DNA of 64,000 nt, taken from positions 248,001 through 312,000 of the forward strand of contig JAULSU010000008.1 of assembly GCA_030512335.1 (NCBI GenBank), read 5' to 3'. Source of the stretch: Immersiella caudata. Lineage: Eukaryota > Ascomycota > Sordariomycetes > Sordariales > Lasiosphaeriaceae. Below the pieces are notes generated by a model. The model saw only the letters and a list, made by a program, of their open reading frames with translations, was not told the DNA's origin and ran no database searches. Both the position numbers and the translations under genes were made by a program. Positions 32,050-43,970 of this stretch are shown in pieces; the stretch's first letter is position 1, and each line of letters begins with the position of its first letter.

Positions 32050-32683
32050 TTCACTAATTTCGGGTTGTTATCAGCTTTGAACTTCCAGCCTGGGCAATTC
32101 ATAACCTCGGGGGTACCTTAAATGTGCCGATTCCATCACGCCAGAATCCAGGCTGTGCTTGCTGTCCATCCCACTGCGCCCAAATTTTGATGGAGAAAGG
32201 TTGTGAAGAGCTGCACTCAGGAGACGGCAAGAAAGAAGAGAAATTTGTACCGGCAAGGCCACAGCTGTACAGCACCTGTGCAACTCGGCGACCCAGCTCG
32301 GCCCACCACACCCCAAAAGGGTGGGCTGGCTGGGTGCTTGCAGACCAATACGTGGATAAGGTAAGGACGAGGCCTTCATGATTGGTTCTGATTTTCATTA
32401 TTTTGAGGAGAACCAACGCCCGTCCCAGATTTTTGTGAGCAATCGTCCCTAACTTGTTTAAACTCCACCAAACGTCGCTCAGAAGCAGACTTGCGAACGC
32501 TCAACATGCCCTTGCAAGGCAAAAGGTCTGCCGGGTTGAAATTTGACCATCTGACGTGGTGATGCCACCGCCATCAGCATCCACGAAAACGATAAAACAT
32601 TCCAACTGAGACCTCTGCGAACGAAGCCCTTCTCTCCCATATCATGGCCCACACAACCTTTCTGCCAAGCGCAATCACCCACC
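32050..32683. other. Intergenic
   Basis: No supported gene. It contains one partial CACAGCTGT-like site near 32259, but nothing comparable to the cluster at the left end. Confidence 0.3.
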
Positions 32684-33243
32684 ATGGCCTCCAACTGCGA
32701 CCTCGGACCCCTCCCCAAACGCATCACAGGGGGTTGGCTCTGCGGAAAGATGCATTACGAAGCCAACTTCCCTCCCTCTCACCCCTTCACAGAAAATGTC
32801 TCTTCCCTCTTTCCTCTTCCCCTGTTCGCATCACTAACACCCCTGCAGAGCGGAACTTCCCAACCCACCCAACGCCGCCGCAGCACCTCGCACCTCTTTT
32901 TCATGTGGCACAATGTCCCCCACGCCGAGTTCCCATGGACTACCCCGACCGAAACCCTCAAAAACTATCATCTGCGGCAACTGCGGGACCCTTCTCTACT
33001 GGCGGCGTGAGACTGGATCGAATATTAACATTGCGATTGGTACTATTGGCCCGCTTTATCTGTTTGGTGAGGGCTGGGAGCAGTCAGGGGGGGAAGTCCC
33101 TTAGGGGGGGTTTTGGCAGGGCGCTGGCAAACGGGTGTGGGGGGCATGAGTGGGTGCGCAATGAGATTCCCGGGGTTACGGATGAGTTGGAGCTTGTGTG
33201 GGCAGGGCCGAGGCGGAGAGGGGAGAGGGTGGAGGAGGAATGA
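32684..33243 (+). pseudogene. GFA (CENP-V) domain protein, decayed
   Basis: Pieces of a glutathione-dependent formaldehyde-activating (GFA) protein appear in order but in three frames. ITGGWLCGKMHYEANFP is near 32725 and FMWHNVPHAEFPWTTPT near 32900. IICGNCGTLLYWRRETGSN, near 32968, holds the Cys-x2-Cys zinc site. FGRALANGCGGHEWVRNEIP is near 33115. The expected first zinc cysteines between the first two pieces are missing, a short stretch before the CGNCG motif is lost, and runs of seven G at 33089-33095 and 33105-33111 lie at the last frame change. Even with the frames mended the zinc site is incomplete, so it is a pseudogene. Confidence 0.6.
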
Positions 33244-33781
33244 GGATGTGTTTACCATGGTTATTCGTAGGTAGCAAGAGGAGCAGCCCCAAGTCGACTA
33301 ACGTGATCGAGCAACTCGGAGAAAAGGCACCTCACGGAGCCCTCCATCTTCTTTGTCCTATATACGTAGAGGCCAGAATGGGAAATCATTCAAGGAATCG
33401 AATTGTCCGTGAAAATTCCCTCCAACCAGCCGTGTCCCCCAAAGTACTCCCCACATCCCCCGCAAATGTCACTTGCTTGGCGTTGTTTACGGCAGATGGG
33501 AAATTCCCGAGAGCTGTGGGTGACAGGGATAAAGCCTGCCAAGGCGGGGGGAATTGAAGGAACTGTCATGAGAGTACCTTGACCCAATTGGTTGGTTGTG
33601 CGGGCGATAGACTTGGGGTGTGAGTGGTACGTGTAGTTGGTTCGGTGAATTTCATGTCAAGATTACACATATGGGGAAATGGAAGCAGGGGTTCGCAACC
33701 ACCGACATAGATATACCTGCCTAGGAATTACACCAGAACCAGGTACCGGGCAGCTGGTGACAGACGGTTCCTCCATCAACC
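33244..33781. other. Intergenic
   Basis: This is the upstream region of the GH30 gene. No feature was recognised. Confidence 0.3.
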
Positions 33782-35259
33782 ATGCGTCACGGTGCACTTG
33801 GGTCGCTGCTCCTCGGCCTCGCGCCGAGGATGTCCACAGCGCGTCTAGAGTCCCGGCAAGCAGTCTCGATCAATGTCAACCTCGCGCAGACATACCAGAC
33901 GATGGATGGATTCGGCACGTCTGAGGCCTTCCAACGGGCCGTCACGATTCGGAGGCTCTCAGAAACAGAGCAACGCAGGGCATTGGATCTCCTATTCAGC
34001 ATGGACAAGGGCGCCGGACTGAGCATCCTCCGGAACGGCATCGGGTCCTCGGTTGACAGCCGAGATGATTGGATGAACAGCATCCAACCACGAAACCCCG
34101 GTGGACCGAATGCAGAGCCAAAGTACGTCTGGGATGGAAGCGACAGCGGGCAGCTCTGGGTGTCGACCGAGGCTGTGCACACATACGGCGTCAAAACCAT
34201 CTATGCAAACGCTTGGTCAGCCCCGGGGTACATGAAGACCAACGGGAACGATGCCAACGGCGGGAGTTTGTGTGGCGTCTCAGGGGCGTCGTGTTCAAGC
34301 GGAGACTGGAAACAGGCGTTTGCAAATTACCTGGTGCAGTACATCAAGTACTATGCTGCTGCAAACGTTACAATCACCCACCTTGGCTTTTTGAACGAGC
34401 CTGATTACACGTAGGTCTCCTCCCTCGTGCTCATTTCACTTGACTGACACAAAACACCAGCACGTCGTACGCCTCGATGCGTTCCTCGGGCACCCAAGCA
34501 GCCGACTTCATCAAAGTGTTGCGACCCACGCTGGACAAGGCCAACATGACGTCGATGATCATCAACTGCTGTGACACCATGTCCTGGACCGCCATGAACG
34601 GCATGCTCGGCCAGATGCGCTCGGTGGAACCCAGTCTCGGCGTCATCACGGGACATAGCTACACTTCATCAGCCACAAGTCAACTGTCAACCAGGTTAAG
34701 GACATGGATGACCGAAGCAGCCGACAACAACGGCGCCTGGACTTCGGCTTGGTACTCCAACGGTGGACCCGGCGAGGGCATGACGTGGGCCAATAACATT
34801 TACTCAGCCGTCACAAGCGGGAATGTGTCCGCATATCTATACTGGGTCGGGGCCCAGGATCGGCCCAGCACCACCAACAGCAAGATGATCCGCGTTGTCG
34901 ACAAGAAGGTTGATCCGTCAAAGCGATTGTGGGCTTTCGCAAATTGGAGCAGATTCGTCAGGCCAGGGGCCGTGCGAGTCGGCGCCTCGGGGAGCGGAGT
35001 GCGGACGTCAGCATTCAGGAACGTCGATGGGGCCGTCGCTGTGCAGGTTATCAACAGCGGTGGGGAGAGAGCCGTCACCATTAACGTCAGTGGGGGTAGT
35101 TTTGTGGCTGCAAATGTGACGGCGTGGGTGACGGACAACACGAGGGACTGCAACGTGATCCCGGTCACTGTAGACGCTGCGGGCAAGGCTTCGGGGAATG
35201 TGCCCTCGAGGAGCATGGTCACATTTGTCTTGAGGCAGGCCCCGACATTACAGGCATAA
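33782..35259 (+). CDS. GH30 glycoside hydrolase (xylanase type)
   Basis: Two exons (33782-34410, 34461-35259) give 475 residues. A weak signal peptide (MRHGALGSLLLGLA) precedes a TIM-barrel with a side beta-sandwich. GFGTSEAFQ marks the family start, the acid/base glutamate is in LGFLNEPDY, and the nucleophile glutamate is in TWMTEAAD. AWYSNGGPGEGMTWANNIY and SAYLYWVGAQ are typical of fungal GH30 subfamily 7, which cleaves glucuronoxylan. The C-terminal beta domain carries several N-x-S/T sites. The gene ends only 6 bp from the end of the convergent P450 pseudogene. Confidence 0.87.
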
Positions 35260-35265
35260 GAAGCT

Positions 35266-37420
35266 CTATCTCTTCGTAACACGAACCCAGAAGTCCTCCA
35301 TGATCCAGACACCCTGTCAACAGTCAGCCCCTGAATGCAAACCCCTGAAACCCTCCAAGAACTAACCGCACTGAAGAACCGTGCCGGCTTTTGGGGGATC
35401 ACTATCGAGAAGTCGAGGGGTCTCAACAACTGCATTTGAAGTCAGCTAACTCCCACCATCCCAAGGTGCTAGCACAGGCTCACCTCGGCAAAGGTCTTGT
35501 TGAACTCCATCATAGCCACCGGCTTGCCCAAACACATGTACTTCTCGTAATGGAACACCAAATCCAGCGTGCTAGTAATCAGTAAAAGCTTAGCATCATC
35601 CGCCTCCACCCATCTCTTCGGTCGGAATGTCTTGGCATCCTCCCCAAAGATCTTAGCATGATGAATTGCTAATGGCGAAGACCCAATCTGTGTCCCTGCA
35701 GGAACAAACAAGCCGTTGATGACATCTCCTTCGGGTCCAGTCTTGAAGAAGGGGCCACTGACAGGAGGCAAAAATCCGTAGACCCTCCTTAATCATGGCC
35801 TAGAGGTAGGGTTGTTGACGGGCCTCCGAGTCTTTGATGGGGGACGAGATTGTACCGGCGGTGATGGCAGCGTCGATTCCGGGCTGCAGCTTGCGGTAGG
35901 CGATGGGGTTGCTTTGAAGGGGGAGCATCACGGTTCGGATGGTAGTAGCACTGGTGTCACTCCCAGCGGTGGCTTGGAGGATGGCTTCGTTGGCGGCTTC
36001 TTCTTCGGTGAGGCCGTGTCGGATGAATGAGCCGAGCATATCGGGCTCGGCGGAGGCGGAATGGCGGGGGCGGGAGGCGACGGCGGACTTGGTAACACTG
36101 GAAAAGGTCAGTTGATGATGCCTCCAATGCTCTTGAATTTCAGAATCCTACCCGATCAGTGCACCAAAGCCCATTTTATCGGTTGTTGTTGTTGGATGGT
36201 TCGGTACGCCTGAAAGTCGGAAAGGGGTAAGTGGGTTAAGCTCAAAAATCACCTTTCGGCAGCGAACCCCGAAACAGTCGGGAATGCAGGACCTTGGCCA
36301 GAGATGGGATGTTACTGAGCGCGGCCAAGGCGGGAATCAGCGAGGGGGTGATCTTGGTGTAACCGAATACGTCGCCGTCTTGGTCGATGTACCCGAAGGG
36401 CTTCCCAAAAGCGAGGTCGCTAATAACATCTATCGTGAAGGACTGTCTTGAGCGCAAAATCTACAGGCTGATAATTTTCTGCTGTGCAAAGAGACTTAGT
36501 CTCAAGGAGCTTGATGAGCTTGGCGATGTGGGTTTCGATGGTTGTCTCCATGGACAGGTTTTCATTCCTTGAATACTATTATGCTGTCAGCGGGGTTGAC
36601 AGCGCCTTGAGAAAAAAAAGACCGGGCTAACACCAAAGGCCATCTTGAGGCGTAGCTTGGTGTGTTCGTCCTTATCCCGTATGGGGAAGAGGTTGTCGCG
36701 CGCCGGGTTAAATCGCATGGCTGTGTACTATGGCCCTCTCGTGTAGGGAGAGCGGACGGATATCATCTTGCGCATGAGTTCAGAGTCATCGGTGATAAGC
36801 TTATTCTTAGTCTCAAGGAGCTTGATGAGCTTGGCGATGTGGGTTTCGATGGTTGTCTCCATAGACAGGTTTTTATTCCTTAAATACTATTATGCTGTTA
36901 GCGGGGTTGACAGCGCCTTGAGAAAAAAAAAAGACCGGGCTAATATTAAAGGCTATCTTGAGGCGCAGCTTGGTGTGTTCGTCCTTATCCCGTATGGGGA
37001 AGAGGTTGTCGCGCGCCGGGTTAAATCGCATGGCTGTGTACTATGGCCCTCTCGTGTAGGGAGAGCGGACGGACATCATCTTACGTATGAGTTCAGAGTT
37101 ATCGGTGATGAGCTCATTCGGCCCAACGCGTACAAGAGTTCCTAACCGTGACGCTGTAGGTAAATGGGTTACACGCCCGGTAAGGATAGGTACTCACCGC
37201 ACTGGTTTGTTGCTTGTTGAAAAGCCACAGGTTGCCGTCCCTACTGTGCCTCCTTCACCATCCAATACTTGGAAAGTGATGCTCCTAGCGGCCCCGGAAT
37301 GTGCGAAAGACGATTCCACGCCACTGCATGAATGAGATAGATGGTAGCGAATGCCCCAGCGACGAGCACCCCCCTTCCAGAGAAGCTCGAGCGGTGCTTC
37401 AGACAATCCCATCGTTAAGG
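35266..37420 (-). pseudogene. Cytochrome P450 pseudogene with duplicated exon
   Basis: Reading leftward: membrane anchor and proline hinge (AFATIYLIHAVAW, LSHIPGPLG) near 37390-37260, broken by TAG after WMVKEAQ. Then GPNELITDNSELIRKMMSVR and RFNPARDNLFPIRDKDEHTK, with TAG between them. The exon ENLSMETTIETHIAKLIKL follows, and the last two blocks are present twice through a tandem duplication. After that come FTIDVISDLAFGKPFGY (36440), the I-helix QATAGSDTSATTI (35960), the heme region FHYEKYMCLGK (35540) and the C-terminus GVWIMEDFWVRVTKR-like near 35310. The order matches fungal P450s of the pisatin-demethylase kind. Stops and duplication make a working enzyme impossible as read. Confidence 0.8.
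36495..37118. repeat. 311-bp tandem duplication with RIP-type differences
   Basis: Two copies (36495-36805 and 36806-37118) are about 95% identical. Every base substitution I found is a C/T or G/A transition, and most change CA to TA or TG to TA (for example TTCATT/TTTATT, CTTGAA/CTTAAA, AACACC/AATATT). The only other difference is an A run of eight versus ten. This is the signature of repeat-induced point mutation. Confidence 0.88.
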
Positions 37421-38233
37421 ATTCCAACCGACTCCTTTGTCCGAGCCTGAGCCTGCTCGCATCAGCCTAAACCTTCAAAAGTGGAGGCGTCAAAGGGACG
37501 CCAAAAAAGGTTGCCCGCCGTTCCAGATAGATATCTTCAGCAAAGAGGGTCGACAAAGCAATGTTCTGCCCTAACAGGGTGACAGGTGGGTCAATGTGGG
37601 GAATCTCAGAACCAGTCTATCGGCTTAAGTGCCTCGGCTTGGTTAGTCTCGCTAATGGCGTGGCTCTCGCAGTGGATGATCATGCTATGATAGAATAAGT
37701 GGAACAGTCTAGGGGAATAGCGGCTTGCCGAGACTTTACTCCCGTGGGATTGACGTGGTGATCCACTAAGACCTTGCAGGGTGACATGGTGAGATTCGAC
37801 ACACGAACGACCAACACCAACACCAACACAGTCAGCCGCAATGGCGTTGGGTGGCTGATGATGCCGATCAAGTTTTCATCAACTGCACATATCAATGCGG
37901 AGCATCGTTGATGCATGTTAACGTTTGCTGAGCGAGATCGGTTTGTGCTGATGAACAACTTGGAGCTGGATCTCGAAAGCATATCATGTATTCGGTTTCA
38001 AAGTCACAATGCTACTGGCTATTTTGTGTTCGTGAAGATAAAGACTGCGTCGCAACAATACTCATAAGGCCGTTGATGATCCAAGCTAGAGACAACCCCA
38101 ATCAAGTCGCTCGCTCACACTTCGTATCCAAAGGAGCGGACAGGGGCGTGATGCTGTCTCCGCCCCCAAGATCCAACCACAGGAAACGACCGGACGAGAG
38201 GCAGAGACTCTCTTATCACACACCAAGCTCAAC
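37421..38233. other. Intergenic
   Basis: About 0.8 kb with no supported gene. It holds the upstream side of the P450 pseudogene and the 3' flank of the ENA-type ATPase gene. Confidence 0.3.
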
Positions 38234-41200
38234 CTAAGCCTCCCCCGTGACAACAAGGACCTGGGCACCCAACCCGAAGCGTCTCTTGATGGCCTTCCAG
38301 CTCTCGACAATAGCAACATACACCACGGTGCAGCCCACAACGATACCCCACTCCCAGGAAATCGCAGCGTGTTTAAACACAACCTTGTTCACCACGGGGA
38401 GGTAGATGACGGGGAAGGAAATAACAAAGCCAGCCGACACGGCGCCGAAGAGGAATCGGTTCTGCCAGACAGTGCGGAACACGGACAACGGACCAGAGTA
38501 CTTTTCGGGATGCATGGCGAACAGCGAGCGGGTGAAGTGCTTGGCCTCCCAGGCCGTAATCAACAGAAGGAAGGTAAGGGTCGCGAACGTGGTGGCCCTG
38601 GCTCGGAAGGCTACACCGCAGGAAGAGTGGAACTCTTCATTGCAGCCCGTGCCAAGGCCGTCCGGGACGGAGTAGGCAACCGAGGAGAAGGCAGCCAGAC
38701 AGAGAGCACCCATGGCGGTACCATAGACGAACTTGTCGGTGATGAGCTCGCGGGTAAAAATGCCAACGGTGAGGTCGTGGGGCGGGCGCTGCATGACGTC
38801 GGGCTGGGCATCCTCGAGGCCGAGGCCCAGGGCGAGGAATGACGAGGTGACGAGATTGGCCCAGAGGATCTCGAGCGGCGACAGGGGGAAGACGGAAACG
38901 CCGTTGGGGTCCTTGAAGGCGAGGCCGATGAGGAGGAGAATGACCTGGGCGATGTTGGAAATGAGCAAGTGGAGCAGGAACTACACGAGAAGTAATTAGT
39001 ACGCAGAATCAGGAGGGAGAAAAGGGGAGGAAAAGGGGCTGACCTTTTGGATGTTGTCAAACAGGCGTCGACCCTCCTCGATGGCAGTCACAATCGAGGC
39101 AAAGTTGTCGTCGGTCAAGACCATGTCGGCGGCTTCCTTGGCCACATCGCTTCCGTTGAGGCCCATGGCGATGCCGACATCCGACTTCTTGAGAGCGGGC
39201 GAGTCGTTCACACCGTCTCCGGTCATGACGCAAAAGGCCTTGCGACGGTGCATAGCTTCCACCATGCGCACCTTAGTCGTAGGGCTGCAACGGGCGAGAA
39301 CAAGAGGCAGGTTCTGCATGGCATCGATCTGAGCGTCGCTAAGGGCGTCAAACTCGCTAGCCACCATGATCTGGCCCGTGCCGCTAGACGAACCCAAAAT
39401 GCCAATCTCAGTGGCGATGGCCGTGGCCGTCTTGACGTGGTCGCCTGTCAGCATGTGCACCGTGATGCCCGCGTCGCGACACTTGCGGATAGCCGCAGCC
39501 GACTCGACACGGGGCGGGTCATATAGACCGGCCAGACCAACAAAGGTCAAGCTGCTTTCGGCGTTGGCCCGGCGCGGCATCTTCTGCGCGTCCGACTCGA
39601 TGGTCAGGGTGGTAGGGTCCTGCGTATAAGTGGCCGCATTGACGGGTTTCCGGGCAACGCACAAGACACGCAGACCCTCGGCAGCAAGACTCTCGGCCTT
39701 GGCCACGATGTGCACCTTTTGGTCATCATCGACATCCATCAGAGGCAGGAGAGCTTCGAGAGCGCCCTTGGCATAGGCGTGGGCACCGTTGTCTCCATCG
39801 GTGTACACTACCGTCATGCGCTTGCACGACGAGTCAAAGGGAAACTCGGACAGGAGCTGGTGACCACCGGATGCCACCAGAGAAGGCCTCCCCAAGCCGA
39901 AGCGCAAGGCGAGAACCTGCAGGGCGATCTCGGTGGGCTCACCAACAGCCGTGAATGTGGTGTTGGTATTATTGCTGCTATTCGCATCGTCAGCGGGTGA
40001 CGCCGTCACTGTGGCGTTGTTACAGAGGGCGACTGTCTCAAGGAAGTCGCGCAACAGAGGAGCCGTCTTCTTTTCGTCGACGGCAGCGCTGGTCACAGGG
40101 GTGTCGTTGATGCAGATGGTGCCGCTGGCCGGGTTGAAGGGGTGCGTGGTCCCCTGGATTTCGACCTCGGTGCCGTCAGCCAGCCACACGCGCTTGGCCA
40201 CCATCTTGCCCTGCGTCAGGGTGCCCGTCTTGTCGGAGCAGATGTTGGTGACGCCGCCGACGGCCTCGAGGGCGGCGAGACGGCGGATGATGACGTTGCC
40301 GCGGGCCATGGCGCGAGTGCCAAGGGCGGTGGCGATGGTGAGAACGGCGATAAGCGACTCCGGGATGACAGCGACCGCCACGCAGATGCCGTAGATGAGC
40401 ACCTCAGACGTCACGCGCCAGCGGCTGACGGAAAACACGATGACGGCGAGGGTGATGGCCAGGGCGAACAGGAGGAGGGCAAACTTGCTCAACGACACCT
40501 GCAAGGGGGTGCCATCGAGACCAAGGACCACGCGGAAGCCGTTCTGGACGCGCGACACTACTCCACGGATGCCCTTGCGGTCGTTGCCAGCGTTGCGACG
40601 GCTGGAGCGTAGCAGCATGGCAATCTTGCCGACTTCGGTCGACATGCCCGTGGCGACGACGATGCCGGTGCCGCGGCCGCGAGTGATGGTGCTGGCCGAG
40701 TACACCATGTTGGTGCGGTCGCCCAGGGGTACGTCGCGTGCCTTGAGGATGACCTCGGCATGCTTGCTGACGGGCACCGACTCGCCCGTGAGGAGGGCTT
40801 CGTCGGTCGAGAGGTTGATGCTATGGGCGAGACGCAGGTCGGCTGGGACGACGTCACCGACGCCCAGCCGCACCACGTCGCCAGGAACCAGATCTTCGGC
40901 GCGGATGGACTCAACCTTGCCGTCGCGCAGCGCTTTGCAGGTCGGGGCCGACAGCGCGTACAGGGCCTGGATGGTCTTCTCAGCGCGATAGTCCTGGAAG
41001 AAACCCACGATGATGTTGAAGAGGATGACGGCGATGATGACGCCGCCCTCGATGTAGTCGTTGATGGCGAACGACAGCACCGTGGTGATGAGGAGAACAA
41101 GGGTCAAGCTGTTGGACACCTGTCTTAGGAGAATCGTCCACAGGGATAGCCCCTTAGCACCCTCAACCTTGTTAAGGCCATGCTGCTGCAGCCGGCTGGC

Positions 41201-41541
41201 CGCCTCAGCAGGAGCGAGGCCATTTCTAAAATTCAGTAAGCATCAGTTGTCCAGCGATAAAAATAAATGGAATGAGTGGAAACTCACTCGAGATCGCTGT
41301 TTAGCAGACTAACAACGGCCGGGACCGGGAGGATGTGGGCCGACTCGGGGTTGAGGCTGAGGATCGGGCCGGGGTTGGAACCGGCGGAAGCGGGGTCATC
41401 GGTGATGCTGTCAACGATGGTTCCGGCGAGCGTGGGGGACGCCGACGGCGGAATGGATGATGATACGGATGCAGAACGTGTTAGGCCACGTATAGGAGGC
41501 TCCGTCTGGCCCTCGACGTCAAGTTCGTTCTCTGTCCCCAT
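38234..41541 (-). CDS. ENA: P-type cation ATPase, ENA (type IID)
   Basis: Three exons (41541-41288, 41225-39044, 38980-38234) give 1060 residues. A cytosolic Ser/Pro-rich N-terminus is followed by the N-terminal ATPase region (LQQHGLNKVEG). The actuator motif is LLTGESVPVS, helix M4 is VAVAVIPESLIAVL, and the phosphorylation loop is ICSDKTGTLTQG. The nucleotide site includes FPFDSSCKRM and KGALEALLP, and the hinge is MTGDGVNDSPALKKSDVGIAMG. Six further membrane helices follow. The IPESL motif and the length fit the fungal ENA Na+/K+-efflux pumps, which export Na+ or K+ at the plasma membrane at alkaline pH or high salt. No disruption is seen. Confidence 0.93.
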
Positions 41542-42737
41542 TCAATTATGTGCTCGCCGATGAATCGAAGCGATTTCGTAAAGGGGAAAAGAAGGGAAAA
41601 AAGAGAGAGAGGCAAAATGGCCACGCGACGGGAGAGGCATTCATATCCGTTTCCAGACAATGGGGAACGAAGGGCCCGGCGATCCGAGGAAGGTACTGGG
41701 CGATAGCAGCACGCCACACAACACGCACCACGCACCACCGAACCAAGCACGCTGATGCGCCGCGCCAGTCATCCAGCGGGCATGGATAGCCGTGGACTGG
41801 ACGGGCTTGGTGCTTTCTTGGGACTTCTTGGGCCCTGGTCATCGCTGGCAAACTGCGGCAAACCTGGATGGGGCAGCTCGTCGCGGGTCTTGGGGTCGCC
41901 GCTGGCGAGGTAGGCCAAGCGCAGGCGCCCTCCCGCCAAGGGCTCAACGCTCCCGACCTGCCTATCACAGCGGGCCTGGCACCCCCGCCCCACGCTCGCC
42001 CAGAGAAACCCCCCAGCGCGACGGAGCGGGGTCCGAGTGGCTGTGTTGCCCCTAACCAGCTTGGCGCCTTCCAATCCAGTTGAGCCGAAACCAGATTCCG
42101 TCACATGATGGCCCGTCATTCACCCCCGCACACACTCGTCTCTGGCCATTTGCTGCGTGCGGATCGCCGCCGACCACTCCGTCCGATGCGGGTGCGGCAC
42201 CGTTCAATCTGAGGGCAACACCACGCCTGTCATCCCGTATCCGGCTCCGTGCCCCTCCTTCGGCCTGGTTTTCCGACCGAGCGGGTCGTGCTGCCGTTCA
42301 ACGTTTCGCTCTTGTCACGACTCCCGTCTCGACTCTCCCAACAAAATGGAGGGTCCGAGCACCAGTGTCAATTTTTTACCGCCCCCTCGCCAACTCTTGC
42401 TTTCCAGGGCCAAAAAAAAAAAGCGACAAAATGTCGGTGTGCCGGCCCACTAATCCATGTCGGGTCGGAGACAGACATGGCGGGCGGCGGCAGACGCACT
42501 TCCGCTTCCGTTGTTTGCTTCTTCTAAAATCCTTTCCGGCAAGGTCCGACTGGTGCTGTCAGCCGCAAACGCGAGCACACCAGCAGGTGCTGCACCGCAG
42601 TAAACAGGGCACGTTCGGCCCAATGCCGACGCGGAGATTTCGTACGACATCAATTTGTTTTTATTGTGTAAAACCAGCTGCTGACAATCCAGCCCATGCT
42701 CTCAAGCTGACAAATCGTACACGTGCGCTCCAACCCC
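41542..42737. other. Intergenic
   Basis: About 1.2 kb upstream of the ENA gene and downstream of the hemerythrin-like gene. A 258-codon plus-strand frame (42080-42856) has biased, Arg/Pro/Ser-rich, domain-free sequence and was not accepted. A run of ten A occurs near 42415. Confidence 0.35.
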
Positions 42738-43337
42738 TCAGGTGCAGGCCCCAATCTTCGTCATCAGCTCTTGGCGGGGCATTTCCAGAATGGCGTCCAG
42801 CGTCCTCGCGTCCGGAACGCCCCCCTTGCCATAGGGCTTCTGCAGCAGCTCCTTGATGTGCTCATACTTTTGGCCCAGCGCCTCCGAATCCGATCGCGCC
42901 ATGTTCTGCTCCAGCCGATCCAGGTCCTCCGATGCCTCCTCCCTAATGTGCGGCTCCAAGTCGACCCAGATGGCCCGCATCGCCGCGTCGAAGCTGGGCT
43001 CCGTCGTCTCGTACTGTCTCATGTGTCGCAGTTTCAGATTCATCTAGAAACGCGTTTGTCAGCAACATGACCCCATTGCTCGTTTCTTCGGTGCTTCATC
43101 TTCCACACTCACGCTCTCGAAGTCATCCAAGAGACGCCGACATCTCTCGCCCCCACGTGCCACATGGTTCTCCAGCGTGGGCGTCAAAACAAGGTCCTCG
43201 ACGATAAGATAGCGGTCGAGCGTCCAAATGAAGTCGTTTGGTGCGGGGCGCTCTGCTGGTGCCGTGTGGAACAGCCGCTCGAACTCGCTCTTGACCAGTC
43301 GCTGGTCGCGCCGAACAGCCTCTGAAATTTGCGGCAT
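42738..43337 (-). CDS. Hemerythrin-like HHE-domain protein
   Basis: Two exons (43337-43113 and 43043-42738) give 176 residues. The sequence is all helical, with the pattern DQRLVKSEFERLF, WTLDRYLIVEDLVLTPTLENHV, MRQYETTEPSFDAAMRAIWVDLEPHIREEASEDL and a final helical part. This resembles fungal cytosolic hemerythrin HHE-domain proteins, in which the ExxEP-like LEPHIREEASEDL segment and several His/Glu bind two irons. Some usual histidines appear replaced (EYE/ENH instead of HxxxE-type sites), so iron binding is uncertain. The start at 43337 was preferred over 43355 because MPQISEAV begins the helical domain. Confidence 0.65.
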
Positions 43338-43970
43338 GTTGGTGTCTCCGTACAAAACCCGCGCCTATGATCTTTTTTTTTCTTCCTCGAGCGTCTTTCC
43401 CTTTGCACAATTGACCATGAGCGACGCGGATGGCGGGGTGCGGGCCTGGCGTCGCGATCAAATTCGGTGACGTCACAGTGTCTGGCAAGTGACGATGACA
43501 GGCACAACTGAGGTGGAGTTCATCGGCGCTGTGGCTCCACTGCCTGGGTCCCAAATGGCTTTGGTCTGTGGCTGAGTGCTGAAAGCGGACTCGATTGTGG
43601 CGATAAAGAATTGGGGAAGGAGCCAGGCGCGAGAGAGGCCCCCAGAGGCAATGCTGCTGCCCCCTTTGTCAACTCCTCGCTTCCGGCTGTTGGAGAGAAC
43701 AATGGCGACTCCCAAAAAGCCGTGTCCCAACTGCCCGCTTCCGGAGGGGGGGGGAGGGCAGCTGCTCAGGTCGGGGTTCTCGGAGCTCTCAGCACCAGCG
43801 AATGACATGTGCTTTGTTTGAGCTTGAAGATGAGGATTGTGTATCAGAGTGGATGTCTCCACGAGCAGGGCGAGGAGGTCTTAATCTCCCCTTTCCCTGA
43901 ACGGTATCTGCACATTACCAATAATACCACATCATTTGTCCAAGTAATCCGAACCTTTCACTCCGTCATC
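43338..43970. other. Intergenic
   Basis: This is a divergent interval between the hemerythrin-like and MARVEL genes. No feature beyond short homopolymers was seen. Confidence 0.3.

Noticed and set aside
42080..42856. Plus-strand 258-codon open frame
   Set aside because: Arg/Pro/Ser-rich without motifs, and it overlaps the end of the hemerythrin-like gene on the other strand.
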